NCBI RefSeq assembly: GCF_946479975.1
Contig: NZ_CAMLIX010000214.1
Location: 1-8,304 of the forward strand
Source of the DNA: an uncultured Flavobacterium sp.
GTDB taxonomy: Bacteria > Bacteroidota > Bacteroidia > Flavobacteriales > Flavobacteriaceae
Length of the DNA stretch: 8,304 nt
Reading direction: 5' to 3'
Shown here: positions 1 through 5,423 of the stretch, one piece after another
Layout of the letters: each line of letters starts with the position of its first letter
Position numbering within the stretch: the stretch's first letter is position 1
Notes under the pieces: model-generated
What the model saw: only the letters and a program-made list of their open reading frames with translations
Told to the model about the DNA's origin: nothing
The model's database searches: none
Translations under genes and position numbers: made by a program

Positions 1-399
1 GTTTCATCATTATCAAAACTAACACAGGAACTTTCCAAACTAACCGGAAAAGAAATCCTGTTCTACAACAAAACAGATTTTGACCAGCGCCTAGATTCTT
101 TAATCGAAATCAACATTTATCGTCTCACCCAAGAAGCCATCAACAACGCCATAAAATACGCCGAATCGTCACATATTATTGTGCAACTTTCTCACAGCGA
201 AACACTTCTAAGCATCATCGTAGACGACAACGGCAAAGGTTTCGACTTGAATGCAGTCGACAAAAAACGCAACAGCGAATCTGGAATGGGACTTTTATTT
301 ATGAAAGAAAGAATCCAATACATCAACGGACGCGTTTTCATGAACTCCATTCCAGGCGAAGGAACGAGAATTACTTTCAATATTCCAATTCTCAAGTAA
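1..399 (+). CDS. Sensor histidine kinase, C-terminal part (NarX/NreB type)
   Basis: This is the 3' end of a gene whose start lies before the window; the frame is open from base 1 and stops at 397-399, giving 132 residues. It holds a complete HATPase_c ATP-binding domain: an N-box ([14 protein letters not shown], residues 41-54), a G1 box (DDNGKGFD, 75-82), a G2 box ([11 protein letters not shown], 94-104) and the closing [11 protein letters not shown] strand. The [10 protein letters not shown] form of the N-box is typical of HisKA_3 kinases (NarX, NarQ, NreB, ComP, DegS), which phosphorylate NarL/FixJ regulators. Such a regulator follows on the same strand after about 800 bp and is the likely partner. 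The input domain is not visible, so nitrate sensing is inferred only from the downstream narK. The N-terminal end is cut by the window, not by mutation. Confidence 0.93.
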   Translation, partial: VSSLSKLTQELSKLTGKEILFYNKTDFDQRLDSLIEINIYRLTQEAINNAIKYAESSHIIVQLSHSETLLSIIVDDNGKGFDLNAVDKKRNSESGMGLLFMKERIQYINGRVFMNSIPGEGTRITFNIPILK

Positions 400-443
400 T
401 AAATTCCAAATTTTAAATTCCAAATTCCAAAGGCGCATGGTTT

Positions 444-467
444 GTCAGGCTGAGCGAAGTCGAAGCC
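444..467. repeat. Dispersed intergenic repeat fragment
   Basis: The block beginning GTCAGGCTGAGCGAAGTCGA and ending at GAAGCC resembles a repeat that recurs in intergenic DNA of many Flavobacterium genomes, where it often forms one arm of a hairpin. The opposite arm is not present nearby, so this looks like a half element. The resemblance is from memory and needs a genome-wide search. Confidence 0.45.
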
Positions 468-587
468 CACACAAAGTGATTCGATTATGACCTTTCGCTC
501 CTCAAGATGAAAAACTTAGCGATAAAAAATTATCTAATTATCAAATTTCCTAATTGACAAATTATCTAATTAATAAGGGCGAGCCAC

Positions 588-695
588 CATCCCGATAAGA
601 GGGCTAATATACTTTATCTTTATTCGCCCTCTCATCGGGATGCTGTCGGGCTGTCCGCGCTACTTCGGTAGCTTGCTCCCATCCCTCTCGCGGGC
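588..695. repeat. Structured GC-rich repeat with UUCG-type hairpin
   Basis: Two parts are visible. CATCCCGATAAGAGGGC (588-604) pairs with GCCCTCTCATCGGGATG (626-642) at 16 of 17 positions around a 21-nt AT-rich loop. Directly after it, CCGCG (655-659) and CGCGG (689-693) can close an outer stem. Nested within, GCTAC-TTCG-GTAGC (659-672) is a hairpin with a C(UUCG)G tetraloop; the two stems share base 659, so one pair must give way. The flanks GGGCTGTCCGC and CCATCCCT...CGCGGGC resemble a dispersed element I associate with Flavobacterium spacers. It stands out by high GC in an AT-rich spacer. Confidence 0.55.
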
Positions 696-763
696 AGACG
701 GTTTCAGAAGATGTTTAGAATTTATTCAAAAAAAAAATCCAAATCAATTTACTCCAGCTTTTA

Positions 764-888
764 AATTGCCTCCAGCTTTAGCTGGAGGTAAATAAATAAG
801 TCTTAAAAAGGCTTTAGCCAAACTTATACATTTGGCTAAAGCCTTCTATTTGATTCTACAAAACCTCCAGCTAAAGCTGGAGGCAATT
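764..888. repeat. Nested inverted repeats (two hairpins, one inside the other)
   Basis: A perfect 25-bp inverted repeat has arms at 764-788 and 864-888. Each arm is itself nearly palindromic: CCTCCAGCT-TT-AGCTGGAGG. Inside lies a second perfect inverted repeat, AAGGCTTTAGCCAAA (808-822) against TTTGGCTAAAGCCTT (831-845), with an 8-nt loop. Both repeats share the core GCTTTAGC. The arrangement could form a cruciform or a long transcript hairpin and resembles a non-coding mobile or REP-like element. No coding capacity is seen. Confidence 0.8.
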
Positions 889-895
889 GAAATAA

Positions 896-928
896 AACTT
901 TGTCAAAGTTTTAAACTTTGACAAAGTT
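896..928. repeat. 33-bp palindrome
   Basis: AACTTTGTCAAAGTTT (896-911) is the exact reverse complement of AAACTTTGACAAAGTT (913-928), with one central base at 912. Each half is itself close to palindromic (ACTTTGTCAAAGT). It starts eight bases after the preceding nested repeat and may belong to the same composite element. Confidence 0.8.
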
Positions 929-950
929 ACACGAACAGCTCACCACAATC

Positions 951-1052
951 TTGTCATGCTGACGAAGGAAGGATCTCACGCGGGATTCTACAAAGATTGG
1001 CGAATTGGATCGCAGAGCTTCTAGTGTGATCCTTCCTTCGTCAGGATGACAA
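951..1052. repeat. Imperfect 29-bp inverted repeat with structured centre
   Basis: The arm at 951-979 (TTGTCATGCTGACGAAGGAA onward) pairs with 1024-1052 at 27 of 29 positions. The 44-nt centre (980-1023) is richer in GC than its surroundings. The element resembles a long dispersed repeat of Flavobacterium spacers, often seen with GACGAAGGAAGGATC arms. An apparent minus-strand open frame across it is repeat sequence, not a gene. Confidence 0.7.
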
Positions 1053-1136
1053 ACTTGAAGGTAATAACTTCCAACTTTAGAATTTAAAATTTCCAACATT
1101 AGAAATTTTAATATTGGATTTCAAAATAAAAAAAAG

Positions 1137-1174
1137 TACGTATATTAGCATCTTCTTTTAGATGAATATACGTA
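1137..1174. promoter_or_regulatory. Inverted repeat with TACGTA arms upstream of the response regulator
   Basis: TACGTATATT (1137-1146) is exactly mirrored by AATATACGTA (1165-1174). Inside them CATCT (1149-1153) pairs with AGATG (1160-1164), leaving a 2-nt bulge and a 6-nt loop. It can act as an operator with two TACGTA half-sites or form a hairpin in the leader. It ends 28 bp before the start codon. The right arm contains ATACGTAA, which recurs upstream of narK and in the crp/nas spacer, so an operator role, perhaps autoregulation, is the favoured reading (inference). Confidence 0.5.
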
Positions 1175-1202
1175 AAAATCCAGAATCAAAATTAAGTAAA
1201 CT

Positions 1203-1862
1203 ATGAGTAATTTCATTCGTGTAGTATTGGCAGATGATCATGTTTTTGTTAGAGACGGAATCAAATCTTTACTGGAAAACGAAGCAAACATTGAGGTTGT
1301 AGGCGAAGCAATCGATGGTGCTGACGCTCTTGATGTAATTGCCGAAACTAAACCTGATTTACTTATAGCCGACATTCGTATGCCGAACTTAACAGGTATC
1401 GAACTAGTAGAAAAACTTAGAAGCGAAAGTAACAACGTAAAAATCATCATGCTTTCGATGCACGAATCAGAAGAATATGTATTGAAATCTATAAAAGCTG
1501 GAGCAGATGGATATCTGTTAAAAGGATCTTCTAAAGAAGAATTCTTAAAAGCATTGCATACTGTTGCTGCTGGTGGAAAATACTTCAGCGGTGATATTTC
1601 TTCAATTTTAATTGGTCAGCTAACCAATTCGGCTACATCATTAGAACCCAAACAAAATTTGAGCGAGGAGATGATGATTACTAAAAGAGAAAAAGAAATA
1701 CTTACGCTTTTATTATCTGGAAAAGGAAACAAAGAAATCGCCGAAGCTTTAGATATCAGCAAACGAACTGCCGAAGTACACCGTTTCAACCTAATGAAGA
1801 AACTGAAAGTAAAAAATTTAATGGAACTTTCTAATAAGGCTACTGAATATTCTTTATTGTAA
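1203..1862 (+). CDS. NarL/FixJ-family two-component response regulator
   Basis: The 219-residue protein is full length for the family. The receiver domain covers about residues 5-122, with the acidic pair D11/D12, the phosphoacceptor D57 in LLIADIRMP, S85 in the MLSMHE switch and K107 in GYLLKG. A linker of about 35 residues leads to a LuxR/GerE helix-turn-helix (about 158-215): ITKREKEILTLLLSGKGNKE, followed by the recognition helix KRTAEVHRFNLMKKL. All phosphorylation residues are present, so it should be active. It lies downstream of the HisKA_3-type kinase and directly upstream of narK. Control of nitrate genes is inferred from that context; the family also controls many other processes. 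The ATG at 1203 is chosen because the receiver starts five residues later; no Shine-Dalgarno is seen, which is normal in this phylum. Confidence 0.95.
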   Translation: MSNFIRVVLADDHVFVRDGIKSLLENEANIEVVGEAIDGADALDVIAETKPDLLIADIRMPNLTGIELVEKLRSESNNVKIIMLSMHESEEYVLKSIKAGADGYLLKGSSKEEFLKALHTVAAGGKYFSGDISSILIGQLTNSATSLEPKQNLSEEMMITKREKEILTLLLSGKGNKEIAEALDISKRTAEVHRFNLMKKLKVKNLMELSNKATEYSLL

Positions 1863-1865
1863 AAA

Positions 1866-1882
1866 TACGTATAAATACGTAA
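1866..1882. promoter_or_regulatory. Paired TACGTA sites, 10 bp apart, upstream of narK
   Basis: TACGTA occurs at 1866-1871 and 1876-1881, exactly one helical turn apart, just after the response-regulator stop codon and about 80-90 bp before the narK start. The second copy lies in AATACGTAATT (1874-1884), an 11-mer also found on the minus strand at 7807-7817 in the crp/nas spacer. The same-face spacing suits a dimeric or cooperatively binding regulator. Which protein binds is not known. Confidence 0.5.
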
Positions 1883-1926
1883 TTATTTTTCAAAAACTGC
1901 GTTTTAGCAGGTTTTAACTAAGCTAT

Positions 1927-1958
1927 AGTACTTATTTTTACATAAAAATATAAGTGCT
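1927..1958 (+). promoter_or_regulatory. Candidate narK promoter/operator
   Basis: AGTACTTATTTTTA (1927-1940) is mirrored by TAAAAATATAAGTGCT (1943-1958) apart from a 2-nt insertion and one mismatch, forming a dyad that ends at the narK start codon. It contains TATTTTTA (1933-1940), which matches the Bacteroidota -7 element TAnnTTTG at 7 of 8 positions. No -33 TTG is seen 17-23 bp upstream, which would fit an activator-dependent promoter. TACTTATTTTT (1929-1939) recurs exactly at the nas promoter (7831-7841). If this is the core promoter, the 5' leader would be very short. Confidence 0.4.
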
Positions 1959-3443
1959 ATGAAAAATACAAACTCACTATCGCAATCTCACAAAATTTTA
2001 TTTTTGAACACATTGGCTTTTACAGTGTGTTTTGCCTGCTGGACATTAAACGGGGTTTTAGTAACCTTTTTAGTAGATAACGGAATCTTCCATTGGGACG
2101 TTATTCAAGTTGGATGGCTTTTGGGAATTCCAATTTTAACGGGATCAATAATGCGTCTCCCAATCGGAATTTTGACGGATAAATTTGGCGGCAAATATGT
2201 CTTTTCTCTATTATTATTATTGAGTTCAATTCCGTTATTCCTCCTACCCTACGCCGACAGTTTTTTTATGTTTGCCGTACTTAGCTTTTTCTTCGGAATG
2301 GTCGGAACCAGTTTTGCAGTGGGAATTGGCTATACATCAATTTGGTATCCAAAAGAATGGCAAGGGCGAGCCCTCGGAATCTTCGGAGTGGGAAATGCCG
2401 GCGCAGCCATTACAACCTTCTTAGCTCCTTCGTTACTAAATCATTTTTCAATTGACGATCCGCAAAATGGCTGGAAAATACTTCCTGTAATTTATGCAAT
2501 TTCACTAGTTGTAATTGGTGTTGCCTTTTTAATTTTCGCTAAAAACAAAAAAATAGAAAGCAGCGGTAAAACTATTTCACAAATGCTTACTCCTCTTAAA
2601 TCAGAAAGAGTTTGGCGTTTTGGAGCCTATTATTTCTTGGTTTTTGGTTGTTTTGTCGCCTATTCTCAATGGCTCTTACCCAATTTTATGAACGTTTACC
2701 AAACGAGTTTAGTTATGGGCGGTTTATTTGCAACGATGTTCAGTTTGCCTTCTGGCGTAATCCGAGCTTTTGGCGGTTATTTATCAGATAAATTCGGAGC
2801 AAGAAAAGTAATGTATTGGGTTTTGGGTTCTTCAGTAATTCTGAGTGCTTTATTGTCCATTCCTAAAATGGAAATTACGACTTCTGGCCCAGGAATATTA
2901 GCTGCTAAAAAAGGCGTAGTAAATCAAATTAGTGACAAAACCGTTAAAGTTGGTGACAAAGAATATGCAATTGCGCCAAAGACAGTCAACACAAATGAAA
3001 ATACTATTTTCCCAACTACTTCAAGCTGGCAGAATATAGTGGTTGCACAAAATCAAAGCGTTGCAAAAAAAGAACTCATTGCAAAGGGCGTTACCGTTAT
3101 TAAATTTGATGCCAATATGTGGGTATTTTTGGTTTTAGTTATTCTAATCGGAATTTCGTGGGGAATTGGTAAAGCGGCCGTTTACAAACATATTCCTGAA
3201 TATTTTCCACATGAAGTGGGAGTTGTCGGCGGAATGGTCGGTATGATTGGCGGTTTGGGAGGTTTCTTTGGTCCCATTATATTTGGTTATTTACTAACTG
3301 CAACTGGAATCTGGTCAAGTTCATGGATCTTTATTTTAATCTTTTCAATTGTTTGCCTTGTTTGGATGCATTACACTATAACGCAACTTTCTAAGGAAAA
3401 AGAAATTAAAGCGATAAAAGCAAATTTAGAACCTGTTTATTAG
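1959..3443 (+). CDS. narK: NarK-type nitrate/nitrite transporter (MFS) with TM9-TM10 insert
   Basis: This is a 494-residue inner-membrane major-facilitator protein of the nitrate/nitrite porter family, which imports nitrate or exchanges it for nitrite. Twelve hydrophobic segments can be placed (about 17-38, 49-72, 80-98, 102-125, 135-159, 173-193, 220-243, 250-272, 284-301, 387-408, 420-446, 452-472). Family marks are both glycine-rich nitrate signatures (ALGIFGVGNAGAA, 138-150; GGMVGMIGGLGGFFGP, 424-439) and two arginines matching the substrate-binding pair of E. coli NarK: R66 in SIMRLPIG and R269 in SGVIRAFGG. The MFS loop motif is present (LTDKFGGK, 72-79; LSDKFGARK, 275-283). Residues about 302-386 form a hydrophilic insert not expected in a standard NarK of about 460 residues; topology places it in the periplasm. 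It follows the response regulator by 96 bp and precedes the porin. Confidence 0.93.
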   Translation: MKNTNSLSQSHKILFLNTLAFTVCFACWTLNGVLVTFLVDNGIFHWDVIQVGWLLGIPILTGSIMRLPIGILTDKFGGKYVFSLLLLLSSIPLFLLPYADSFFMFAVLSFFFGMVGTSFAVGIGYTSIWYPKEWQGRALGIFGVGNAGAAITTFLAPSLLNHFSIDDPQNGWKILPVIYAISLVVIGVAFLIFAKNKKIESSGKTISQMLTPLKSERVWRFGAYYFLVFGCFVAYSQWLLPNFMNVYQTSLVMGGLFATMFSLPSGVIRAFGGYLSDKFGARKVMYWVLGSSVILSALLSIPKMEITTSGPGILAAKKGVVNQISDKTVKVGDKEYAIAPKTVNTNENTIFPTTSSWQNIVVAQNQSVAKKELIAKGVTVIKFDANMWVFLVLVILIGISWGIGKAAVYKHIPEYFPHEVGVVGGMVGMIGGLGGFFGPIIFGYLLTATGIWSSSWIFILIFSIVCLVWMHYTITQLSKEKEIKAIKANLEPVY

Positions 3444-3468
3444 ATCTTCATAAAAAAAACATAAGGGA

Positions 3469-3484
3469 TATGATTGCAATCATA
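3469..3484. promoter_or_regulatory. Perfect 16-bp palindrome between narK and porin
   Basis: TATGATTGCAATCATA is a perfect 16-bp palindrome in the 95-bp spacer. No T-run follows, so it does not look like an intrinsic terminator, and it has no loop, which fits an operator for a dimeric regulator. TAAATTTA (3506-3513), 26-33 bp before the porin start, is a weak 7-of-8 match to the -7 element. The porin may therefore have its own controlled promoter as well as read-through from narK. Confidence 0.45.
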
Positions 3485-3538
3485 ATCGAAAAAAATCTAT
3501 TCCTATAAATTTACTCCGTTACCAAAAACCAAAATTTT

Positions 3539-4795
3539 ATGAAAAAAATTAAACTAGTTTTATTTCTCTCCTTGATAAGTTTCGCAGCACAAGCACAAGA
3601 ATTAGATGTAAATTTACAAATCAGACCTCGTTTTGAATATAGAAACGGATATAAACAACTTTTACAAGAAGGACAAAAAGGAACTGCGCAAATTTCACAG
3701 CGTTCTCGTTTGAATTTCAATTATAAACAAGAAGATTTAATTGTGAAACTAACACTGCAAAATACCAGAACTTGGGGAGATGTAAGCCCTGCAACAACTA
3801 AAGACGTAAATGGTATCGCAGTTTTTGAAGCTTGGGCACAATACAACTTCACAGAAAAATGGAGCGCCAGAATGGGACGTCAAGTACTGTCATACGATAA
3901 TCAGCGTATTCTTGGTGAAATTGACTGGGCACAACAAGGCCAAAGTCATGATGCTTTAACCGTTTCATTTCATACCGAAAAACAAAAATTAGATTTTGGA
4001 GGTGCTTATAATTCCAATGCAGAAAACGTACTTCAAACGCCTTACACGGTTGCCAATTATAAAACAATGCAATATGCGTGGTATCACAATCAGTTTAACA
4101 GCGATTTAGGTTTAAGTTTTTTATTAATTAATACTGGTTACGAATACGCTAATGCCGATGCCAAATTATTAGTTGATTACAAACAAACTTTCGGACCGTA
4201 TTTAACCTATAAAAAAGGGAAAATTGATAGTAACTTTTGGGCTTACGGACAAACGGGTAGAAGCACCAATCAACAAGTTAGTGCTTGGAATGCAGCAATA
4301 AACTTTAATTACAGCATTACAGATTCGTTTAAGGCTGGTTTAGGTTACGAATTTTTATCAGGAAAGAATACAAATGACGGAAGTACAGTCATCAAATCTT
4401 TTAGTCCGATTTTTGGAACCAATCACGCTTTTAATGGTTTTATGGATTATTTTTATGTTGGAAACCACCTAAATAATGTGGGTTTACAAGACGCTTTTAT
4501 CAAATTGAATTACAATGTAAATAAATGGCAGTTTGCGTTAATGCCACATGTATTTTTAGCCGCCGCAGATGTTGTGACGCCTGTAAATGAAAAATTAGAT
4601 TCTTATTTAGGAACAGAGGTTGATGCTACTTTCACTTATAATTTCAAGAAAAATATTACTGTTACAGGGGGTTATTCTCAAATGTTTGGCTCAAAAACGA
4701 TGGAATTTATTAAAAATGGAGATGCAAGTCATACCAACAATTGGGCATGGCTGATGATTTCTGTAGATCCGAAAATTTTTAGCTGGAAAAAATAA
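3539..4795 (+). CDS. Alginate-export-family outer-membrane beta-barrel (candidate nitrate porin)
   Basis: The 418-residue protein starts with a Sec signal peptide (KK, hydrophobic LVLFLSLISFAA, cleavage near AQA-Q at residue 19). The mature part is built from alternating strands with aromatic ends and polar turns, as in outer-membrane barrels. The stretch GRQVLSYDNQRILGEIDWAQ (113-132) matches the conserved GRQ...YDxQRxLGxxDW region of the alginate-export (AlgE-like) family. The length is typical and the end (DPKIFSWKK) looks intact. No alginate genes are visible. Its place 95 bp after narK, on the same strand and before a terminator, suggests it admits nitrate or nitrite across the outer membrane; this is inference from context. 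The ATG at 3539 is fixed by the signal peptide. Confidence 0.88.
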   Translation: MKKIKLVLFLSLISFAAQAQELDVNLQIRPRFEYRNGYKQLLQEGQKGTAQISQRSRLNFNYKQEDLIVKLTLQNTRTWGDVSPATTKDVNGIAVFEAWAQYNFTEKWSARMGRQVLSYDNQRILGEIDWAQQGQSHDALTVSFHTEKQKLDFGGAYNSNAENVLQTPYTVANYKTMQYAWYHNQFNSDLGLSFLLINTGYEYANADAKLLVDYKQTFGPYLTYKKGKIDSNFWAYGQTGRSTNQQVSAWNAAINFNYSITDSFKAGLGYEFLSGKNTNDGSTVIKSFSPIFGTNHAFNGFMDYFYVGNHLNNVGLQDAFIKLNYNVNKWQFALMPHVFLAAADVVTPVNEKLDSYLGTEVDATFTYNFKKNITVTGGYSQMFGSKTMEFIKNGDASHTNNWAWLMISVDPKIFSWKK

Positions 4796-4823
4796 ATTTT
4801 TCTCAAAATTGACTTCTATAAAT

Positions 4824-4861
4824 TGCCCCTTTCTCTTATTTAGAAAAAGGGCATTTTTTTT
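4824..4861 (+). terminator. Intrinsic terminator after the porin gene
   Basis: TGCCC (4824-4828) pairs with GGGCA (4849-4853), and TTT inside pairs with AAA after one mismatch, followed by eight T (4854-4861). It ends the presumed narK-porin transcript. Its GCCC...GGGC core resembles the next terminator. Confidence 0.8.
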
Positions 4862-4894
4862 CATCTAAAAAATTAATTATATACTATAATTAGT

Positions 4895-4902
4895 TATATT
4901 TG
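4895..4902 (+). promoter_or_regulatory. Promoter -7 element (TATATTTG)
   Basis: TATATTTG is a perfect match to the Bacteroidota -7 consensus TAnnTTTG, 31 bp before the start of the small secreted-protein gene and downstream of the porin terminator. No TTG is seen at the -33 position, so promoter strength is uncertain. Confidence 0.55.
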
Positions 4903-4932
4903 AAGCGATTATGAACCCCCAATTCTATCCTA

Positions 4933-5298
4933 ATGAAACCATTCTTAAAATTATCTATGCTAACCTTCGTGGTTACGCAAACTGGCATTGCTCAAAAATT
5001 CAATGATGCCTTAATTTCTAAAGGCTCAGAAATTAACTTTGCAAAAACAGAAAAAAGAGGCATTAAAAGGAACAACATTGTTTATTATGTCGAAAACGAT
5101 TTACAAACCATTTCTGCTTACAAAAGAAGCAAACTAAAATGGCAAACCAATGTAATTTCTATCTGCGGAAAACCTAAAAATGGAAATCCAGAAATTAGAT
5201 ACGTTGGTTATAACTCTGACAAACTACTTATCGTGATGGGAAAACATCATTTTGCAGAAATTGACATTAATTGTGGTACAACAAGACTTGTTGGTTAA
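4933..5298 (+). CDS. Small secreted protein of unknown function
   Basis: I do not recognise this 121-residue protein. Residues 1-20 form a Sec signal peptide (K2, K6, hydrophobic LSMLTFVV, probable cleavage after GIA at A20), so the mature part of about 100 residues should reach the periplasm or beyond. The mature part is basic, alternates polar and hydrophobic residues (NNIVYYVENDLQTISAY, KLLIVMGKHHFAEIDI) and looks like a small beta-rich domain. It has two cysteines (C78, C114) that could form a disulfide. The gene is monocistronic by appearance: its own -7 element lies upstream, the porin terminator precedes it and a strong terminator follows. An upstream ATG at 4911 is in another frame and reaches a stop after about 30 codons, so 4933 is preferred. 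Confidence 0.7.
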   Translation: MKPFLKLSMLTFVVTQTGIAQKFNDALISKGSEINFAKTEKRGIKRNNIVYYVENDLQTISAYKRSKLKWQTNVISICGKPKNGNPEIRYVGYNSDKLLIVMGKHHFAEIDINCGTTRLVG

Positions 5299-5328
5299 GA
5301 TTTAAAGATTAACTTAGAATATAAATTT

Positions 5329-5369
5329 AAAATTGCCCTTTTTCAGTTTTTGAAAAAGGGCAATTTTTT
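5329..5369 (+). terminator. Strong intrinsic terminator, perfect 17-bp stem
   Basis: AAAATTGCCCTTTTTCA (5329-5345) pairs perfectly with TGAAAAAGGGCAATTTT (5351-5367) around the 5-nt loop GTTTT; the T-tract runs to 5369. The mirrored A-tract means it could also terminate transcription from the other side. The core is shared with the terminator at 4824-4861. Confidence 0.92.
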
Positions 5370-5394
5370 GTCGTAACTTTATTCTCTAAATAAT

Positions 5395-5402
5395 TATATT
5401 TG
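5395..5402 (+). promoter_or_regulatory. Promoter -7 element (TATATTTG)
   Basis: TATATTTG matches the Bacteroidota -7 consensus perfectly, 22 bp before the ATG at 5424. A TTG at 5368-5370 lies 24 bp upstream, slightly far for the -33 element. Its position supports 5424, not 5516, as the original start of the downstream lipoprotein gene. Confidence 0.55.
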
Positions 5403-5423
5403 AAATTCATTCCATTCTTATTC

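Larger units (their letters stand above)
400..1202. other. Repeat-rich intergenic region, no gene seen
   Basis: About 800 bp separate the histidine kinase from its presumed response regulator. I find no credible gene on either strand; the short open frames are made of repeat sequence. In order it holds AATTCC-rich tracts (401-430), a dispersed-repeat fragment (444-467), a duplicated 13-mer AATTATCTAATTA (528-540 and 560-572), a structured GC-rich element (588-695), nested inverted repeats (764-888), a 33-bp palindrome (896-928), a long imperfect inverted repeat (951-1052) and the response-regulator promoter region. Its base composition swings from almost pure AT to clearly GC-rich blocks. Confidence 0.8.

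Noticed and set aside
192..470. 92-codon minus-strand open frame
   Set aside because: It lies opposite the histidine kinase coding sequence and runs into the 444-467 repeat; no recognisable motifs and no promoter.
911..1099. 62-codon minus-strand open frame
   Set aside because: It consists of palindrome and dispersed-repeat sequence (896-928 and 951-1052), so its reading frame is accidental.
1238..1450. Minus-strand open frame inside the response regulator
   Set aside because: Antisense shadow of the receiver domain; its serine-rich translation is typical of such shadows.
1892..1915. Terminator between the response regulator and narK
   Set aside because: AAAACTGC and GCAGGTTTT form only a short bulged stem with a 4-base T-run; too weak to call.
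3511..3720. 69-codon minus-strand open frame rich in cysteine
   Set aside because: Antisense to the porin signal peptide and first strands; the CxxC-like pattern arises from the opposite strand.
4911..5008. Alternative ATG upstream of the small secreted gene
   Set aside because: It is in a different frame and ends after about 30 codons; it lacks a signal peptide or any motif.
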